Part shown: positions 45,496-55,476 of the stretch, one piece after another
Layout: every line of letters starts with the position of its first letter
Position numbering within the stretch: position 1 is the stretch's first letter
From: JBGRQA01 sp041725895
GTDB taxonomy: Bacteria; Bacteroidota; Bacteroidia; Bacteroidales; Marinifilaceae
DNA length: 64,000 nt
Assembly (NCBI GenBank): GCA_041725895.1
Contig: JBGRQA010000009.1
Location: 1 to 64,000 of the forward strand
Direction of reading: 5' to 3'
Translations under genes and position numbers: made by a program
The notes under the pieces: model-generated
The model's input: the letters and a program-made list of their open reading frames with translations, nothing else
Told to the model about the DNA's origin: nothing
The model's database searches: none

Positions 45496-46074
45496 TTATT
45501 CTTTCAAACGATTGGCACGAATGCGGGAAAGGGTTTCCGGAGCAATTCCAAGAAAAGAGGCAATGTGAACCTGTTTCACCCGCTGATCAATATCTGGCGC
45601 ATAAGTCAGTAAGCGATCGAATTTTTGAGCAGCAGACAAATAATTATAGTACTTGAAGAATTCAACCTGAAATGCACTTTCCTGTTCCAACCACAAACGA
45701 CCGAATCGTTCCATTTCCGGAAAATCGTGATAGAGCTGCTGATAGTCTGCATGCGGTATTTCCAGTAAAAGTGTCTCCTCCAAAGTTTCCATATACTCAA
45801 ACCCGGGCTTTTGCAAAAAGAAGCTATCGAAAGGATTGGCCAGGTAATCGCCCAACTCGAACCAGGTGGTTATTTCCCGCCCTTCAAAGTAAGTATAAGT
45901 CCGTAAAGCCCCCTTTACAATATAACGGAAATACCTGCACACCTGTCCCTTTTCCAGTAGGAGAGTACGAGCCGGATAGGTTTTAAATTCGGCTACTTCC
46001 CGAATACGGTTCTCCAATTCCACACAAACAGGAATGTATTTTCTAAGAAAAACAAAAAAAGAATCACAGTTCAT
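45496..46074 (-). CDS. Crp/Fnr-family transcriptional regulator
   Basis: 192 residues. An N-terminal cyclic-nucleotide-binding-like beta-roll (about 20-115; LLLEKGQVCRYFRYIVKGALRTY), a dimer helix, and a shortened C-terminal helix-turn-helix (about 160-190; VKQVHIASFLGIAPETLSRI). The recognition helix has E-T-L-S-R, the same spacing as the DNA-contacting Glu/Ser/Arg of FNR, which reads TTGAT-type half sites. No Fe-S cysteine cluster is seen at the N-terminus (Cys3 and Cys17 only), so oxygen sensing is not implied. It lies immediately upstream of the SMR gene, with the palindrome 4-19 bp after its stop. Confidence 0.9.
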   Translation of the reverse strand: MNCDSFFVFLRKYIPVCVELENRIREVAEFKTYPARTLLLEKGQVCRYFRYIVKGALRTYTYFEGREITTWFELGDYLANPFDSFFLQKPGFEYMETLEETLLLEIPHADYQQLYHDFPEMERFGRLWLEQESAFQVEFFKYYNYLSAAQKFDRLLTYAPDIDQRVKQVHIASFLGIAPETLSRIRANRLKE

Positions 46075-46313
46075 TGATTGAAAGCTTTGGGTGTACCAAA
46101 AATAGCACTATTTTTTCGAAAGGAATAAACAATTCAATCCTTCAAAGGGCAGAAAGTTCATTAGCAGATCAACAATATAAGCTACCCTCGTGACACACAA
46201 AACTGACGGAAGATTCCCATCAGTATTAAACTCCCTTCGGAAATTTGGAACTTCACTTCGATCATTTACCGAATTTATTCGCTGCATTGAATATATTATG
46301 CACTTATTAACCG
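46075..46313. other. Upstream region of the Crp/Fnr-like gene
   Basis: No gene or clear operator is seen between the regulator start and the tandem repeat. Confidence 0.35.
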
Positions 46314-46555
46314 GATATTTTAGGTTAGCTATCCCCTAAAGCTGCAAAATCACCTAATTTTTTATGTCCAAGACCTAATCGTTTACGTTCCGAACCTAAA
46401 AAACTGGCAAGAGAACGTAATTTTTTACGTCCAAGACCTAATCATTTATGTTCCGAACCTAAAAAACCGGCAAGAGAACCTAATCTTTTACGTTGGTTGA
46501 CCTAAAAATTCTGCAAAAGAACCTAATTTTTTAGGTTGGATAACCTATTAACTTA
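46314..46555. repeat. 63-bp tandem repeat rich in short hairpins
   Basis: Unit starts ACCTAATTTTTTATGTCCAA at 46352, ACGTAATTTTTTACGTCCAA at 46415 and ACCTAATCTTTTACGTTGGT at 46478 (exact 63-bp steps), then a shortened unit at 46521. Each unit contains small palindromes such as AACCTAattttTTAGGTT and ACGTAAttttTTACGT, and the phrase GAACCTAAAAAACTGGCAAGAGA. No coding content. Confidence 0.8.
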
Positions 46556-46826
46556 CGTTAAACAGAAAATTGAAAGGTCAAATTAGTGCCAGGTTGCCCT
46601 ACTTTTTCTCTCAAGATTACAAAACAGAAGAGAAGGACAAGATCAATCCGGCCAAAAAGAAACTCCCGCCTCAAAACTGATAGTTTGTAAACATCAAAAT
46701 TGGTTCCTCACTCTACAAACCGTCGCTTCTTTTTGAAAAAAAGTCGAGAAAAACATACGTGTGTCTCCTTTTCTATTTGTCTTCCCTAGAAGAACTTCAA
46801 AATAATAACTGAGATTATCAATTTCT

Positions 46827-49241
46827 ATGAAGAAAATTTTATGCCTGGCTATACTTATGGGCTTGTTAAGTAGCATCGCAACAAAAGAGCTACTGGCAGT
46901 AGAGAAACGAACCCTAAGCGGGTACCTGAAGGATGCATCCAACGGGGAATCGATGATTGGTGCAACCGTTGCCATTCAGGATCTAATGCTGGGAACCATG
47001 ACCAATGAATATGGTTTCTTTTCCCTTTCGTTAGCACCCGGAAAATACAAGGTCCAATTCAGTTTTATCGGTTACACACCGGTAATCCGCGAAATCGATC
47101 TTAGCAATGATGTCAACCTGAACCTGGAATTACAACCTGAAAATGTAAAATTAAAAGATATCACCGTTACGGCTGCCAAAAAAGACCAGAACGTATCATC
47201 CGTTCAAATGAGTGTGGAACGTTTGCCTGTGGCAACAGTGAAAAAACTACCTCACTTTTTGGGTGAGGTGGATATCATCAAAACCCTGCAGATGCTACCC
47301 GGCGTAAGTTCGGTTGGAGATGGAAGTACAGGCTTTAATGTGCGGGGAGGTGGTACCGATCAGAACCTGATTTTACTTGATGAAGCTCCGGTTTACAACT
47401 CATCCCACCTTTTTGGCTTCTTCTCGGTATTCAATGGCGATGCCGTTAAAGATTTCCAATTGTACAAAGGGGGAATTCCTGCCAAATACGGAGGAAGACT
47501 TTCGTCGGTGCTGGATGTTCGTCAAAAAGAGGGAAACAGCAAACGTTTTTCAGGTAGCGGGGGAATTGGCATCGTTAGCAGCCGCCTAACACTTGAAGGT
47601 CCCATTAAAAAAGATAAAACCTCTTTCATGGTGGCCGGACGCCGCTCCTATGCCGATGTTTTGCTTCGCATGAATCCAAAAATGCGAGACAATATTGTTT
47701 ACTTTTACGATTTGAACGCCAAAATCAATCACAAGTTCAACGACAACAACCGTCTGTATATTTCGGGCTACTTTGGTAACGATGTATTTAAGTTTGGGAA
47801 ACAATTCGATTCCCATTGGGGTAATAAAACCGGAACCATTCGCTGGAATCACTTGTTCAACAAGAAATTGTTTTCCAACATTACGGCCATTTACAGTAAT
47901 TTTGATTACTCTATCAGCGTGCCCCAGGGAAGTATGGGATTCGAATGGATTTCCAGCATCCAGAACTTCAATCTGAAAGCTGATTTGAGCTACTATCCCA
48001 GTCCGGACAATAAGATTCTTTTCGGTTTTGGAAGTACCTACTACATTTTCAATCCGGGAGAGTTAAATCCAGTTAAAAACTCCATCATCAAAAGCAATCG
48101 ACTGGAAAAGGAATACGGATTGGAGTCAGCTGCCTACATTGGTTTGGAACAAAACTTTGGCAGCAACCTAACCTTACAGTACGGTTTGAGAGCTTCCAAC
48201 TTTACAAGTCTGGGTGCCAAAACAATCTATGCCTACAAGGAAGAAATACCCAAGGAAAAAGCGACCATATCGGGCGAAAAAAAATACAAGAGCAATGAGG
48301 TAATCGAAAACTACTTTGGTTTGGAACCCCGACTGGCCATCAAATATTCCATTTCGGATGTAAATTCCGTAAAAGCCAGTTACAACCGTACCCGACAATA
48401 TCTGCACCGAATCTCCAATACCACAGCGCCAACTCCGCTGGACATCTGGGTTCCGGCAGGAAAACACATCAAACCGGCCAAGGTTGACCAGTTTGCTTTG
48501 GGGTACTTTCACAACCTGGGCAACAACACTTTTGAAACTTCCATTGAAGCTTACTACAAAAACTTCTACGATTTGGTGGAGTACAAATACGGCGCTCACC
48601 TGCTGCTGAACAATACTCTGGAAACCGAATTGCTGAATGCAAAAGGAAGAGCCTATGGACTGGAATTCACTATTCGCAAGAAAGAGGGACGACTGACCGG
48701 TTGGATCGGTTATACTTTATCCAGATCCGAAAAGAAAGTCGAAGGCATGAAAAATCCCGAAAACGGGACCATCTATCCATCAACTCTAATCAATAACGGA
48801 GAATATTTCCCGGCTGATTATGACAAAACCCACGATTTGAAGGTAGTAGCCTGTTACGACCTAAGCAAACGCTGGTCGGTAGCCACAAATTTCATGCTCA
48901 TGAGCGGTCGGCCCATCACCTATCCTTACGGCAAGTATGAATTTCAGGAGAATACCTATGCTCACTACATCAACCGAAACGGAGCCCGCATTCCTTCCTA
49001 TCACAGATTGGACCTGAATTTCACATACAAATGCAGAAAGAAGAAGGCAGATCAAAGATGGCAGGCAAGCTGGAACTTTGGAATCACAAACTTGTATGGC
49101 CGTCAGAACGCCTACTCAGTTTATTTTAAGGAGAGTGAAAACAATTGGGCCGGAATGCAAAAAAGCAACCAAACCGAAGCCTGGCAATTTGCCATTATTG
49201 GCCGTCCGGTTCCAACCATCAGCTACAATTTTACTTTCTAA
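46827..49241 (+). CDS. TonB-dependent outer-membrane receptor
   Basis: 804 residues. Signal peptide (1-24), CarboxypepD_reg-like domain (about 28-112; GESMIGATVAIQDLMLGTMTN), plug domain (about 130-235; FNVRGGGTDQNLILLDEAPV, YKGGIPAKYGGRLSSVLDV), and a 22-strand-type barrel to the terminal phenylalanine (SYNFTF). It takes up a ligand across the outer membrane using TonB energy. It is followed 24 bp later by a DUF4249 lipoprotein, a standard two-gene pairing. Ligand unknown. The upstream tandem repeat lies about 270 bp before the start. Confidence 0.92.
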   Translation: MKKILCLAILMGLLSSIATKELLAVEKRTLSGYLKDASNGESMIGATVAIQDLMLGTMTNEYGFFSLSLAPGKYKVQFSFIGYTPVIREIDLSNDVNLNLELQPENVKLKDITVTAAKKDQNVSSVQMSVERLPVATVKKLPHFLGEVDIIKTLQMLPGVSSVGDGSTGFNVRGGGTDQNLILLDEAPVYNSSHLFGFFSVFNGDAVKDFQLYKGGIPAKYGGRLSSVLDVRQKEGNSKRFSGSGGIGIVSSRLTLEGPIKKDKTSFMVAGRRSYADVLLRMNPKMRDNIVYFYDLNAKINHKFNDNNRLYISGYFGNDVFKFGKQFDSHWGNKTGTIRWNHLFNKKLFSNITAIYSNFDYSISVPQGSMGFEWISSIQNFNLKADLSYYPSPDNKILFGFGSTYYIFNPGELNPVKNSIIKSNRLEKEYGLESAAYIGLEQNFGSNLTLQYGLRASNFTSLGAKTIYAYKEEIPKEKATISGEKKYKSNEVIENYFGLEPRLAIKYSISDVNSVKASYNRTRQYLHRISNTTAPTPLDIWVPAGKHIKPAKVDQFALGYFHNLGNNTFETSIEAYYKNFYDLVEYKYGAHLLLNNTLETELLNAKGRAYGLEFTIRKKEGRLTGWIGYTLSRSEKKVEGMKNPENGTIYPSTLINNGEYFPADYDKTHDLKVVACYDLSKRWSVATNFMLMSGRPITYPYGKYEFQENTYAHYINRNGARIPSYHRLDLNFTYKCRKKKADQRWQASWNFGITNLYGRQNAYSVYFKESENNWAGMQKSNQTEAWQFAIIGRPVPTISYNFTF

Positions 49242-49265
49242 ACCCTACAAACGGAAATTAAAGTC

Positions 49266-50213
49266 ATGAGTAAGAAAATATTGTACCTATTTATAATGAT
49301 ACTGCCGCTGATTTGCAGCTGCGAAAAGCAAATTGAATTGGAATTGCCTTCGGCAGATCCTAAATTAGTGGTAGATGGATGGTTTACCAACGAACCAGCC
49401 GAAGATGGCGGAGAACGCCTGCAAACCATCAGATTGACTAAATCCCTGCCCTATTTCGCAACCCAAAGCTTTCCTGTCGTAAAAGATGCCCTTGTCATTC
49501 TAAAAGACAGTAAGGGCAACTCCTTTCCTCTAAACTTTGAAGTGCCTGAAAAGATGGATTCAAACCTTGGAAAAATGGTTAAGGATGAAAAGAACGGTCG
49601 CTATGAAATTCGAAAAAATCTGGAGAAAGACATTAGTTACACCCTATATATCAAAACCAAAGATGGCAAAGAGTACGAATCTTCACCCCAAAAAGTAATT
49701 TCGTACCCCTATACGCCTAAAATTACGGTGGAATACCATGAAGCAGACGACATGGAATGGGATGATGATGGTTACTACATCAATTACGAGCCTAAATTTC
49801 TGGAAGAGGGAAATTACTACTTTACCTGGCAATTGTACAAGGTAGACACATATACCGATTATAGTGACTACGACAATCCCAGGGAAGCAAGCTACAACTA
49901 TCCTCTCTCCGATATGAGATGGGGAAGCAATGTGTATACTTCGGTTGAAGAATCACAGACCTATTTTGATCAGGCCGGACAAATTGGGGAAAAGTATTTC
50001 ATCAAACAGAATGTATTGGCCAAAGAAGTGTACGATTATTTACGACTGGCCGAAGAACAAAGAGACAATGAAGGCACTCAGTTTTCGCCACCTCCAGCCC
50101 CACTTCGTGGTAATATCAAACGAATCGGAAGCAACAATCTGGATGATCATGCTTTAGGCTTTTTTATTATTTCTTCGGTTCAACAAACCCAAACCATTAC
50201 GATATCTGAATGA
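49266..50213 (+). CDS. DUF4249 lipoprotein
   Basis: 315 residues. Lipoprotein signal (ILPLICSC, Cys at about 19) and the DUF4249 opening EKQIELELPSADPKLVVDGWF. The mature part is beta-rich. By family it is the surface partner of the CarboxypepD_reg-type TonB receptor encoded directly upstream and co-transcribed with it. Its biochemical role has not been fixed. Confidence 0.9.
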   Translation: MSKKILYLFIMILPLICSCEKQIELELPSADPKLVVDGWFTNEPAEDGGERLQTIRLTKSLPYFATQSFPVVKDALVILKDSKGNSFPLNFEVPEKMDSNLGKMVKDEKNGRYEIRKNLEKDISYTLYIKTKDGKEYESSPQKVISYPYTPKITVEYHEADDMEWDDDGYYINYEPKFLEEGNYYFTWQLYKVDTYTDYSDYDNPREASYNYPLSDMRWGSNVYTSVEESQTYFDQAGQIGEKYFIKQNVLAKEVYDYLRLAEEQRDNEGTQFSPPPAPLRGNIKRIGSNNLDDHALGFFIISSVQQTQTITISE

Positions 50214-50292
50214 TAACCAAAACTAATTTCAACAGGTGTTGGCTTAAAAGTTCGTAACCTATGCCTTCCGCAAATCTCTCCTGTTGATTTAA

Positions 50293-50326
50293 TAAAGCCC
50301 TTTCGAAATTCGAAAGGGCTTTTGTT
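50293..50326. terminator. Bidirectional terminator
   Basis: AAGCCCTTTCG aaatt CGAAAGGGCTT, 11-bp stem with T tract. It separates the receptor operon from the convergent GH65 gene. Confidence 0.9.
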
Positions 50327-50352
50327 TATTCCAAACCGGGAATCACTTTCCC

Positions 50353-52374
50353 CTAATTCCGAATTGTGTAGGTTTTATTATCCACACCAATTCCCTTTAT
50401 GGTTAAAGATTTCCATTGACGAGGCAGACAAGTCTTTCCCTGTTGAATTCCTTCATCGGTTAACTCCAATCCTGCAAAACCAAATAACACGGCCTGCAGC
50501 ATACCTCCTGCTCCGGTTGCAAAGTATGGGTTGTTACTGGTAGCAGACTCTGAAAGCACTCCAAATGGTGCGCGTTGATTTGGCTGATACCCTCTTTGAA
50601 ACAGCTCAAAGGCCTTCATTCTATCCCCCAACCGTGCATGAAGAATGGAAAGAACCGAATGACTCATGGCCGGTCCTTCCTCTGCCATCTTCGTTTCATA
50701 GTAAGCCAAATTTCCCTTGATAGTTTTGGTATCTTTGATCACTCCCAAAGGGAAAGACAACAGGTTCACATCGGCCTGCTTGATGCGATCCCCCTTATAA
50801 GTTTCATGCTCTTTTACCACTCCATCTTCAAATCGATGCAACTGCAATTTTTCTGCAACATCCATCCAATCCGGATTGGCCTCCAACCCCAATTCTCCGG
50901 CCGCCAGGGTAGCATACTTCAAAACCGTCATGGCCGAACCGTTGGTGAAAGCATTGTCGTCAATATTGTGAGCAAACTCATCGGCTCCCACCACATTTTT
51001 AATGGAGTAACTGCCATCAGTATTTCTTTCGGAACGACTCACCCAAAAATCAGCAACCTCTTTCAGTACTGGATATCCTTTCTCTCGAAGCCATTGCTTA
51101 TCCCTATTGACCCGGTAGAAATTCCAGAAAGCAATGCCCACATCCGCTGTAATGTGATGCTCAAATGTACCGGTAAGAGCCCAGGTTGGAGTAGCCTCTT
51201 CCCCTGTATCGTCCGATTCCCATGGATACATGGCTCCCTTATAACCAAAATTAGACGCTTTCTCTTTTGCCTTCCCCAATCGATGGAAACGGTAATCCAT
51301 TAGAGAACGGGCGATTCCCTGGTCAAAAAGCAGAAGCGGGGGATACATCCACAATTCGGTATCCCAAAATACATGACCATTGTATCCTTGCGAAGACAAG
51401 CCCATAGGAGCAATACTCAATCCTGAATCATCTCGCGAATAGGAGAACAAGTTATAGAGAGCAAAACGAACATCCTTCTGCGATTGCAGATCACCTTCGA
51501 TCACAATATCATTGGTCCAAAGTTCTTTCCAGGCCTTCTCATGGGCTTTCAACAAACGATCAGCCCCTTCGAGCATGGCAAAAATTGTAAAGCGTTCCGA
51601 TTCACTTTTGGGATCCTTAAAATCGCCGGTAGTACAAACCGATCCTACTACACCAAACTTGTAAGTTTGCCCCTTATTCAATTTCTTTTCGAAAGAGAGG
51701 GTATGCAAATGGGAACTCTTCTCCTCGTGCTTGAATTCTGGTCGTTCCTCCTCAAATATCATAGTGGAGGAAGCCACAATATCATGCTTTTTGAATTTGG
51801 ATTTGGCCAGAGACTGAAAAATAGGCATAGTGGTTTCCAAATCACGAAGGACATGAAAAGAATGAAATACATCCACAAATTCATCGGGAGTTTTCATCAA
51901 TTGAGTCACCTCCAGCTCCGATTCCCGATGAGCCTGCACTTCCACCTGAACTAATGCTGCAAAAGGAAGAGTTCGAAGAGCACATACCTTATGGATAATA
52001 CTGGCCTTTTTGCCAAAATCGAAACGGGTAATCAATTCGGATCGTTCCATATCCAGCGTTTGTTCCCAATTGGAAACACTTGTAAGATCCACCAAAGTAC
52101 CATCCACTTTCACCTGCAAACTGGCAAAATTAATACCGGGCAAAACTTTACTAACCCCTCCCTGAAATTCTTTCTCGTATACCCCATTCAGCAACAGATT
52201 ATGCACTTCAAAAGGAACAGGTGAACTCACCAGACCAATTCGACCATTGGCCAGTGTAACTCCCGAATAGGGTTGAGCTTTTTGCGTAGAGAGCATCCAC
52301 CCCTCTTTTCCATTTTGAGCATAAATCTGAATTGCTGTCATACAAAGCAATAAACTGAAAATAATTCTCCTCAT
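50353..52374 (-). CDS. Glycoside hydrolase family 65 protein (exported)
   Basis: 673 residues with signal peptide (1-19, ending IYA). N-terminal beta-sandwich (about 25-270) and (alpha/alpha)6 barrel (about 300-620). Family motifs are GHVFWDTELWMYPPLLL (Asp338) and NVVGADEFAHNIDDNAF with the candidate general acid Glu466. Lack of a visible phosphate-binding signature and the export signal favour a hydrolase acting on alpha-glucosides such as kojibiose or trehalose, rather than a cytosolic phosphorylase. That choice is inference. Single gene. Confidence 0.88.
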   Translation of the reverse strand: MRRIIFSLLLCMTAIQIYAQNGKEGWMLSTQKAQPYSGVTLANGRIGLVSSPVPFEVHNLLLNGVYEKEFQGGVSKVLPGINFASLQVKVDGTLVDLTSVSNWEQTLDMERSELITRFDFGKKASIIHKVCALRTLPFAALVQVEVQAHRESELEVTQLMKTPDEFVDVFHSFHVLRDLETTMPIFQSLAKSKFKKHDIVASSTMIFEEERPEFKHEEKSSHLHTLSFEKKLNKGQTYKFGVVGSVCTTGDFKDPKSESERFTIFAMLEGADRLLKAHEKAWKELWTNDIVIEGDLQSQKDVRFALYNLFSYSRDDSGLSIAPMGLSSQGYNGHVFWDTELWMYPPLLLFDQGIARSLMDYRFHRLGKAKEKASNFGYKGAMYPWESDDTGEEATPTWALTGTFEHHITADVGIAFWNFYRVNRDKQWLREKGYPVLKEVADFWVSRSERNTDGSYSIKNVVGADEFAHNIDDNAFTNGSAMTVLKYATLAAGELGLEANPDWMDVAEKLQLHRFEDGVVKEHETYKGDRIKQADVNLLSFPLGVIKDTKTIKGNLAYYETKMAEEGPAMSHSVLSILHARLGDRMKAFELFQRGYQPNQRAPFGVLSESATSNNPYFATGAGGMLQAVLFGFAGLELTDEGIQQGKTCLPRQWKSLTIKGIGVDNKTYTIRN

Positions 52375-52695
52375 TTACTTTCTTTTTTGATTCGACTAAA
52401 AAGTGTATTGGATTTTGTTGTTGTAAGTTTTCAGTCGGGTTTAGATTTCCCCAACAGGCATGTAAAACTATTCATTTCCGGAAGAACCTCCAGAAAATGG
52501 ATATCTACAAAATATTAACAATAATTAGTAAAATCGCTGGTAACCCAACCATTTGAACTCCAAACCACCAATAATAGTTCAATTGAGTATACTCATGAAA
52601 ATGATTTCCGAAAACTCGAACTTCCTGGGAGAAATAATCAACGGCCCATGCATCCAAAGCCATCGATTCAAGTATCTTGTAAAATGGTAAACCAA
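52375..52695. other. Intergenic region upstream of the GH65 gene
   Basis: About 320 bp; no gene, and no convincing promoter or hairpin. Confidence 0.35.
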
Positions 52696-54618
52696 CTAAA
52701 AATACTTCTCGATCATAGAAAGAAGCAGAGGAATAGCAATGGGTTTAGAAATATAATCGTCGCATCCGACATTTTTGCACTTCTGGTAATCTTCGTCCAT
52801 TGAGTAGGCAGTTTGAGCAATTACCGGCAAATTTTTATTGATCCTTTTAATTTTCCGTGTTGCCTCGTAACCATTAAGAACAGGCATTTTAATATCCATC
52901 AACACCAAATCAACACTTTCTGTTTCCTGGATCAAATCCAATGCCTGCTGTCCGTTTTCTGCGTGTAGTAATTTTACTTTTGTGGGAGCCAATAATTCCT
53001 CAAGAAAGAGATAATTCATAATCTCATCCTCTGCAACCAAAATTGTATGGGAACTCCAATCGTAATTTTTAGCAGAAGGCTGAGAAATTTCATCTACTCC
53101 TTCTTCCCGGTCTAAAATGGTAGAGTCCGGAATTGTAAAATAGAACTCGCTTCCTCTCCCCAATTGAGACTCCACCCAAATCTGTCCCTCAAACAAATCT
53201 ACAATTGCTTTACAGATAGCCAAGCCCAAACCATTCCCATTTTTGTTCCCAATTGCTTCACCCGGAACTTGTTTGTAACGATCGAAAACATCCTTTTGAT
53301 ATTGAGGTGCAATACCTATTCCAGTGTCCTTTACAAAGAAAAGAATCTGTTTCTCCTCCAACCGAAAACCGAACCTCACCTCCCCCTGCCGGGTAAATTT
53401 TATCGCATTTCCTATCAAATTCGTTAAAACCTGCTGTAAACGGTACCGATCGGAAGAAATAAAAACTTCCCTCTCTTCATCATTCGTATCCCAAATAAGT
53501 TCAACCCGGGAATTCCCCGTCATCTCCTTCTCTACTCTGAAATGCTCCAGAAGAAAATTCATCAACTCGGTTAGAGAAAATCGTTTGTGATGCAGTACCA
53601 CCTGACCAGCGTCCAAACGGGATAAATTCATAATATCGTTAATAAGATTCAGAAGCACTTCTCCATTGTTGTGAATCAAATCAAGGTATCTGGATTTTTG
53701 CTCACTGGTAAGATTTCCCTGGCGAAGTAAATCTGTAAAACCCAAAATACCATTCATAGGATTGCGAATCTCATGCGACATATTAGCCAAAAATGCAGAT
53801 TTTTTCTGACTTTCAGACTCAATCTTCCGCATCTCCCTTTCCAATAGTTTAGCATAGCTTACCTGCCCCTGAATTTCCTTCAGAAAACAGAGAATCTGCT
53901 TAACTTTCCCCTTTTCATCGAACTGAAAGCATCCATCCATAAGTACATGCAAATATCGGCCTCGCCTCTTCCGAACCTTAAGCTCCAAACCTGAGAATAA
54001 GCCCCCCGGCCGATTCTTTTTGATTTTTTTCTCGAAAACCTCTCTGCTTTCCGGAGCAAGAAAATCAATAAATTCCTCGCCAACGACCTCCTCCTTCAGA
54101 AACCCAAAATTCTTCAGCCACATAGGATTAACATTCATAAACCGGCCTTCTCCATCCAGGATTTGGAAGCTCATTGGCAAATCTTCATATATTTTATGAT
54201 CGATTAATAAATTCAGGCGTTGCGGAGTCTTATTAGACAATATTTTAGGCTCATCAAAAATTCGCTGTACGATCTTTTTAACCTGCCCATTGTCATCCAA
54301 TATTGATGTAGATTGCACCCGAAGCATTTTCCGGGAAAACGGTCTCTTTATTTTCACCTCGAGACTGGGAAAATTTGATGTCTTCGGTATTTGACATACA
54401 GGACAAATCCCCCCTTTTAGATGAAATAATTCCAGACAAGATTTTCCGATAAGATTTTTTCGGGAGTACCCAAATTGTCTCATCGCTTTTTTGTTCGCAC
54501 TTTCAACACAAAACTCATGATTAAACACCAGTATTCCTTCCTCAAAAATATTGATAACATCTTCTACCGAAGAAGGCCTACTTTCCTGAATTTCAAAAAT
54601 CTCGCTTTTGATTGTCAT
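52696..54618 (-). CDS. Hybrid sensor histidine kinase (PAS-PAS-HisKA-HATPase-REC)
   Basis: 640 residues, no membrane segment, so a cytosolic sensor. PAS 1 (about 18-122), PAS 2 (about 145-250), HisKA with His282 (NMSHEIRNP), HATPase (about 385-497; NAIKF, DTGIGI, GNGLGLAICK) and a C-terminal receiver (about 524-640) with Asp575 (VLMDIKMP) and the conserved lysine (YISKP). PAS 1 has a cysteine group C61-x10-C72-x2-C75 (SCLELFH, GICPVC) that could bind metal, heme or Fe-S, or act as a redox switch. No separate response regulator is adjacent, so output is through phosphorelay or another locus. Confidence 0.93.
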   Translation of the reverse strand: MTIKSEIFEIQESRPSSVEDVINIFEEGILVFNHEFCVESANKKAMRQFGYSRKNLIGKSCLELFHLKGGICPVCQIPKTSNFPSLEVKIKRPFSRKMLRVQSTSILDDNGQVKKIVQRIFDEPKILSNKTPQRLNLLIDHKIYEDLPMSFQILDGEGRFMNVNPMWLKNFGFLKEEVVGEEFIDFLAPESREVFEKKIKKNRPGGLFSGLELKVRKRRGRYLHVLMDGCFQFDEKGKVKQILCFLKEIQGQVSYAKLLEREMRKIESESQKKSAFLANMSHEIRNPMNGILGFTDLLRQGNLTSEQKSRYLDLIHNNGEVLLNLINDIMNLSRLDAGQVVLHHKRFSLTELMNFLLEHFRVEKEMTGNSRVELIWDTNDEEREVFISSDRYRLQQVLTNLIGNAIKFTRQGEVRFGFRLEEKQILFFVKDTGIGIAPQYQKDVFDRYKQVPGEAIGNKNGNGLGLAICKAIVDLFEGQIWVESQLGRGSEFYFTIPDSTILDREEGVDEISQPSAKNYDWSSHTILVAEDEIMNYLFLEELLAPTKVKLLHAENGQQALDLIQETESVDLVLMDIKMPVLNGYEATRKIKRINKNLPVIAQTAYSMDEDYQKCKNVGCDDYISKPIAIPLLLSMIEKYF

Positions 54619-54823
54619 TTCACCAAATCTTTAGCTTAATTATTAGTAAACAAACCGAACCCTATTCAAGTTACAATTTTTTTTCATAATCGTCACCAAT
54701 TCAATTCGTCACCTAAAGTGTAAAGAAACATCAAAAGCATACCCAGCTCCTAAAAACAGTGTAAAACTAATCCAAACAGAATTTTCCAGTTTTATTAAAT
54801 TATTACCTCCCCTTTAATTTTGG

Positions 54824-54853
54824 ATAAAAAAAAAGGCTCCCAAACGGAGCCTT
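54824..54853 (-). terminator. Terminator of the DUF5606 gene
   Basis: AAGGCTCC caaac GGAGCCTT with a long U tract on the minus strand. Confidence 0.88.
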
Positions 54854-54875
54854 CCTCTAAATCTTTTCAAATGTC

Positions 54876-55292
54876 TTACTCTTCGCCTTCCGAAGTTTCA
54901 TCTTCCTCGCCATCAAAATTCAACAGCTCATTTTCCTGAAGAATATTATACCATTGAAATACTTTTTTCATATCCGAAACATACACGCGATCCTGATCGT
55001 AGTTAGGCAGTACCTCTTCCATATAGGCCTTCAGTTCAGCTCCTGAAGCCTTATGACTAACAGCTTGCCCACCATTCTCCTTTTCAAAAATATTCTTAAA
55101 TACTTCAGACAGATGCACGTCTCCTTCCTCTGTAAAAATGGCAATATCTTCCAATGCACTGATCTTGGAAGTAGCATAAGCAGGCATGCGCTTTTTGTCA
55201 ATCAAAGATTCTACAATTAAGGCATTTTTTGTGTTTGATACCATCTTAAACAATCCTGCATGACCCGATATAGCCAATATTCCTTTTAACAT
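54876..55292 (-). CDS. DUF5606-type protein
   Basis: 138 residues, cytoplasmic. MLKGILAISGHAGLFKMVSNTKNAL and KKRMPAYATSKISALEDIAIFT are typical of the Bacteroidota DUF5606 family, with a beta-barrel-like N-terminal part and an acidic tail (DGEEDETSEGEE). Function unknown. It lies at the end of the minus-strand housekeeping cluster but about 180 bp after the previous gene. Confidence 0.85.
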   Translation of the reverse strand: MLKGILAISGHAGLFKMVSNTKNALIVESLIDKKRMPAYATSKISALEDIAIFTEEGDVHLSEVFKNIFEKENGGQAVSHKASGAELKAYMEEVLPNYDQDRVYVSDMKKVFQWYNILQENELLNFDGEEDETSEGEE

Positions 55293-55476
55293 ATCTCTTC
55301 CGTTTATAATTTAATGTAAATAATCGTCAGTTTCGCTTTCTTCTTGTATTTCCCTGAAAATAAAAAATACAATTGCTCACAAGTTCCGATTAATATTTAG
55401 ACCTACAAAATTAAAATTCTGCAGGAGTAATTAAAACTAATTTGGTAATGAATTCGGATTCAAAATCAATTATCCC

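Noticed and set aside
46314..46555. CRISPR array
   Set aside because: The 63-bp units are directly adjacent, without unique spacers, and no cas gene is in the window.
46694..46975. 93-residue minus-strand frame at the start of the TonB receptor gene
   Set aside because: It is antisense to the receptor signal peptide and CarboxypepD_reg domain, which are clear.
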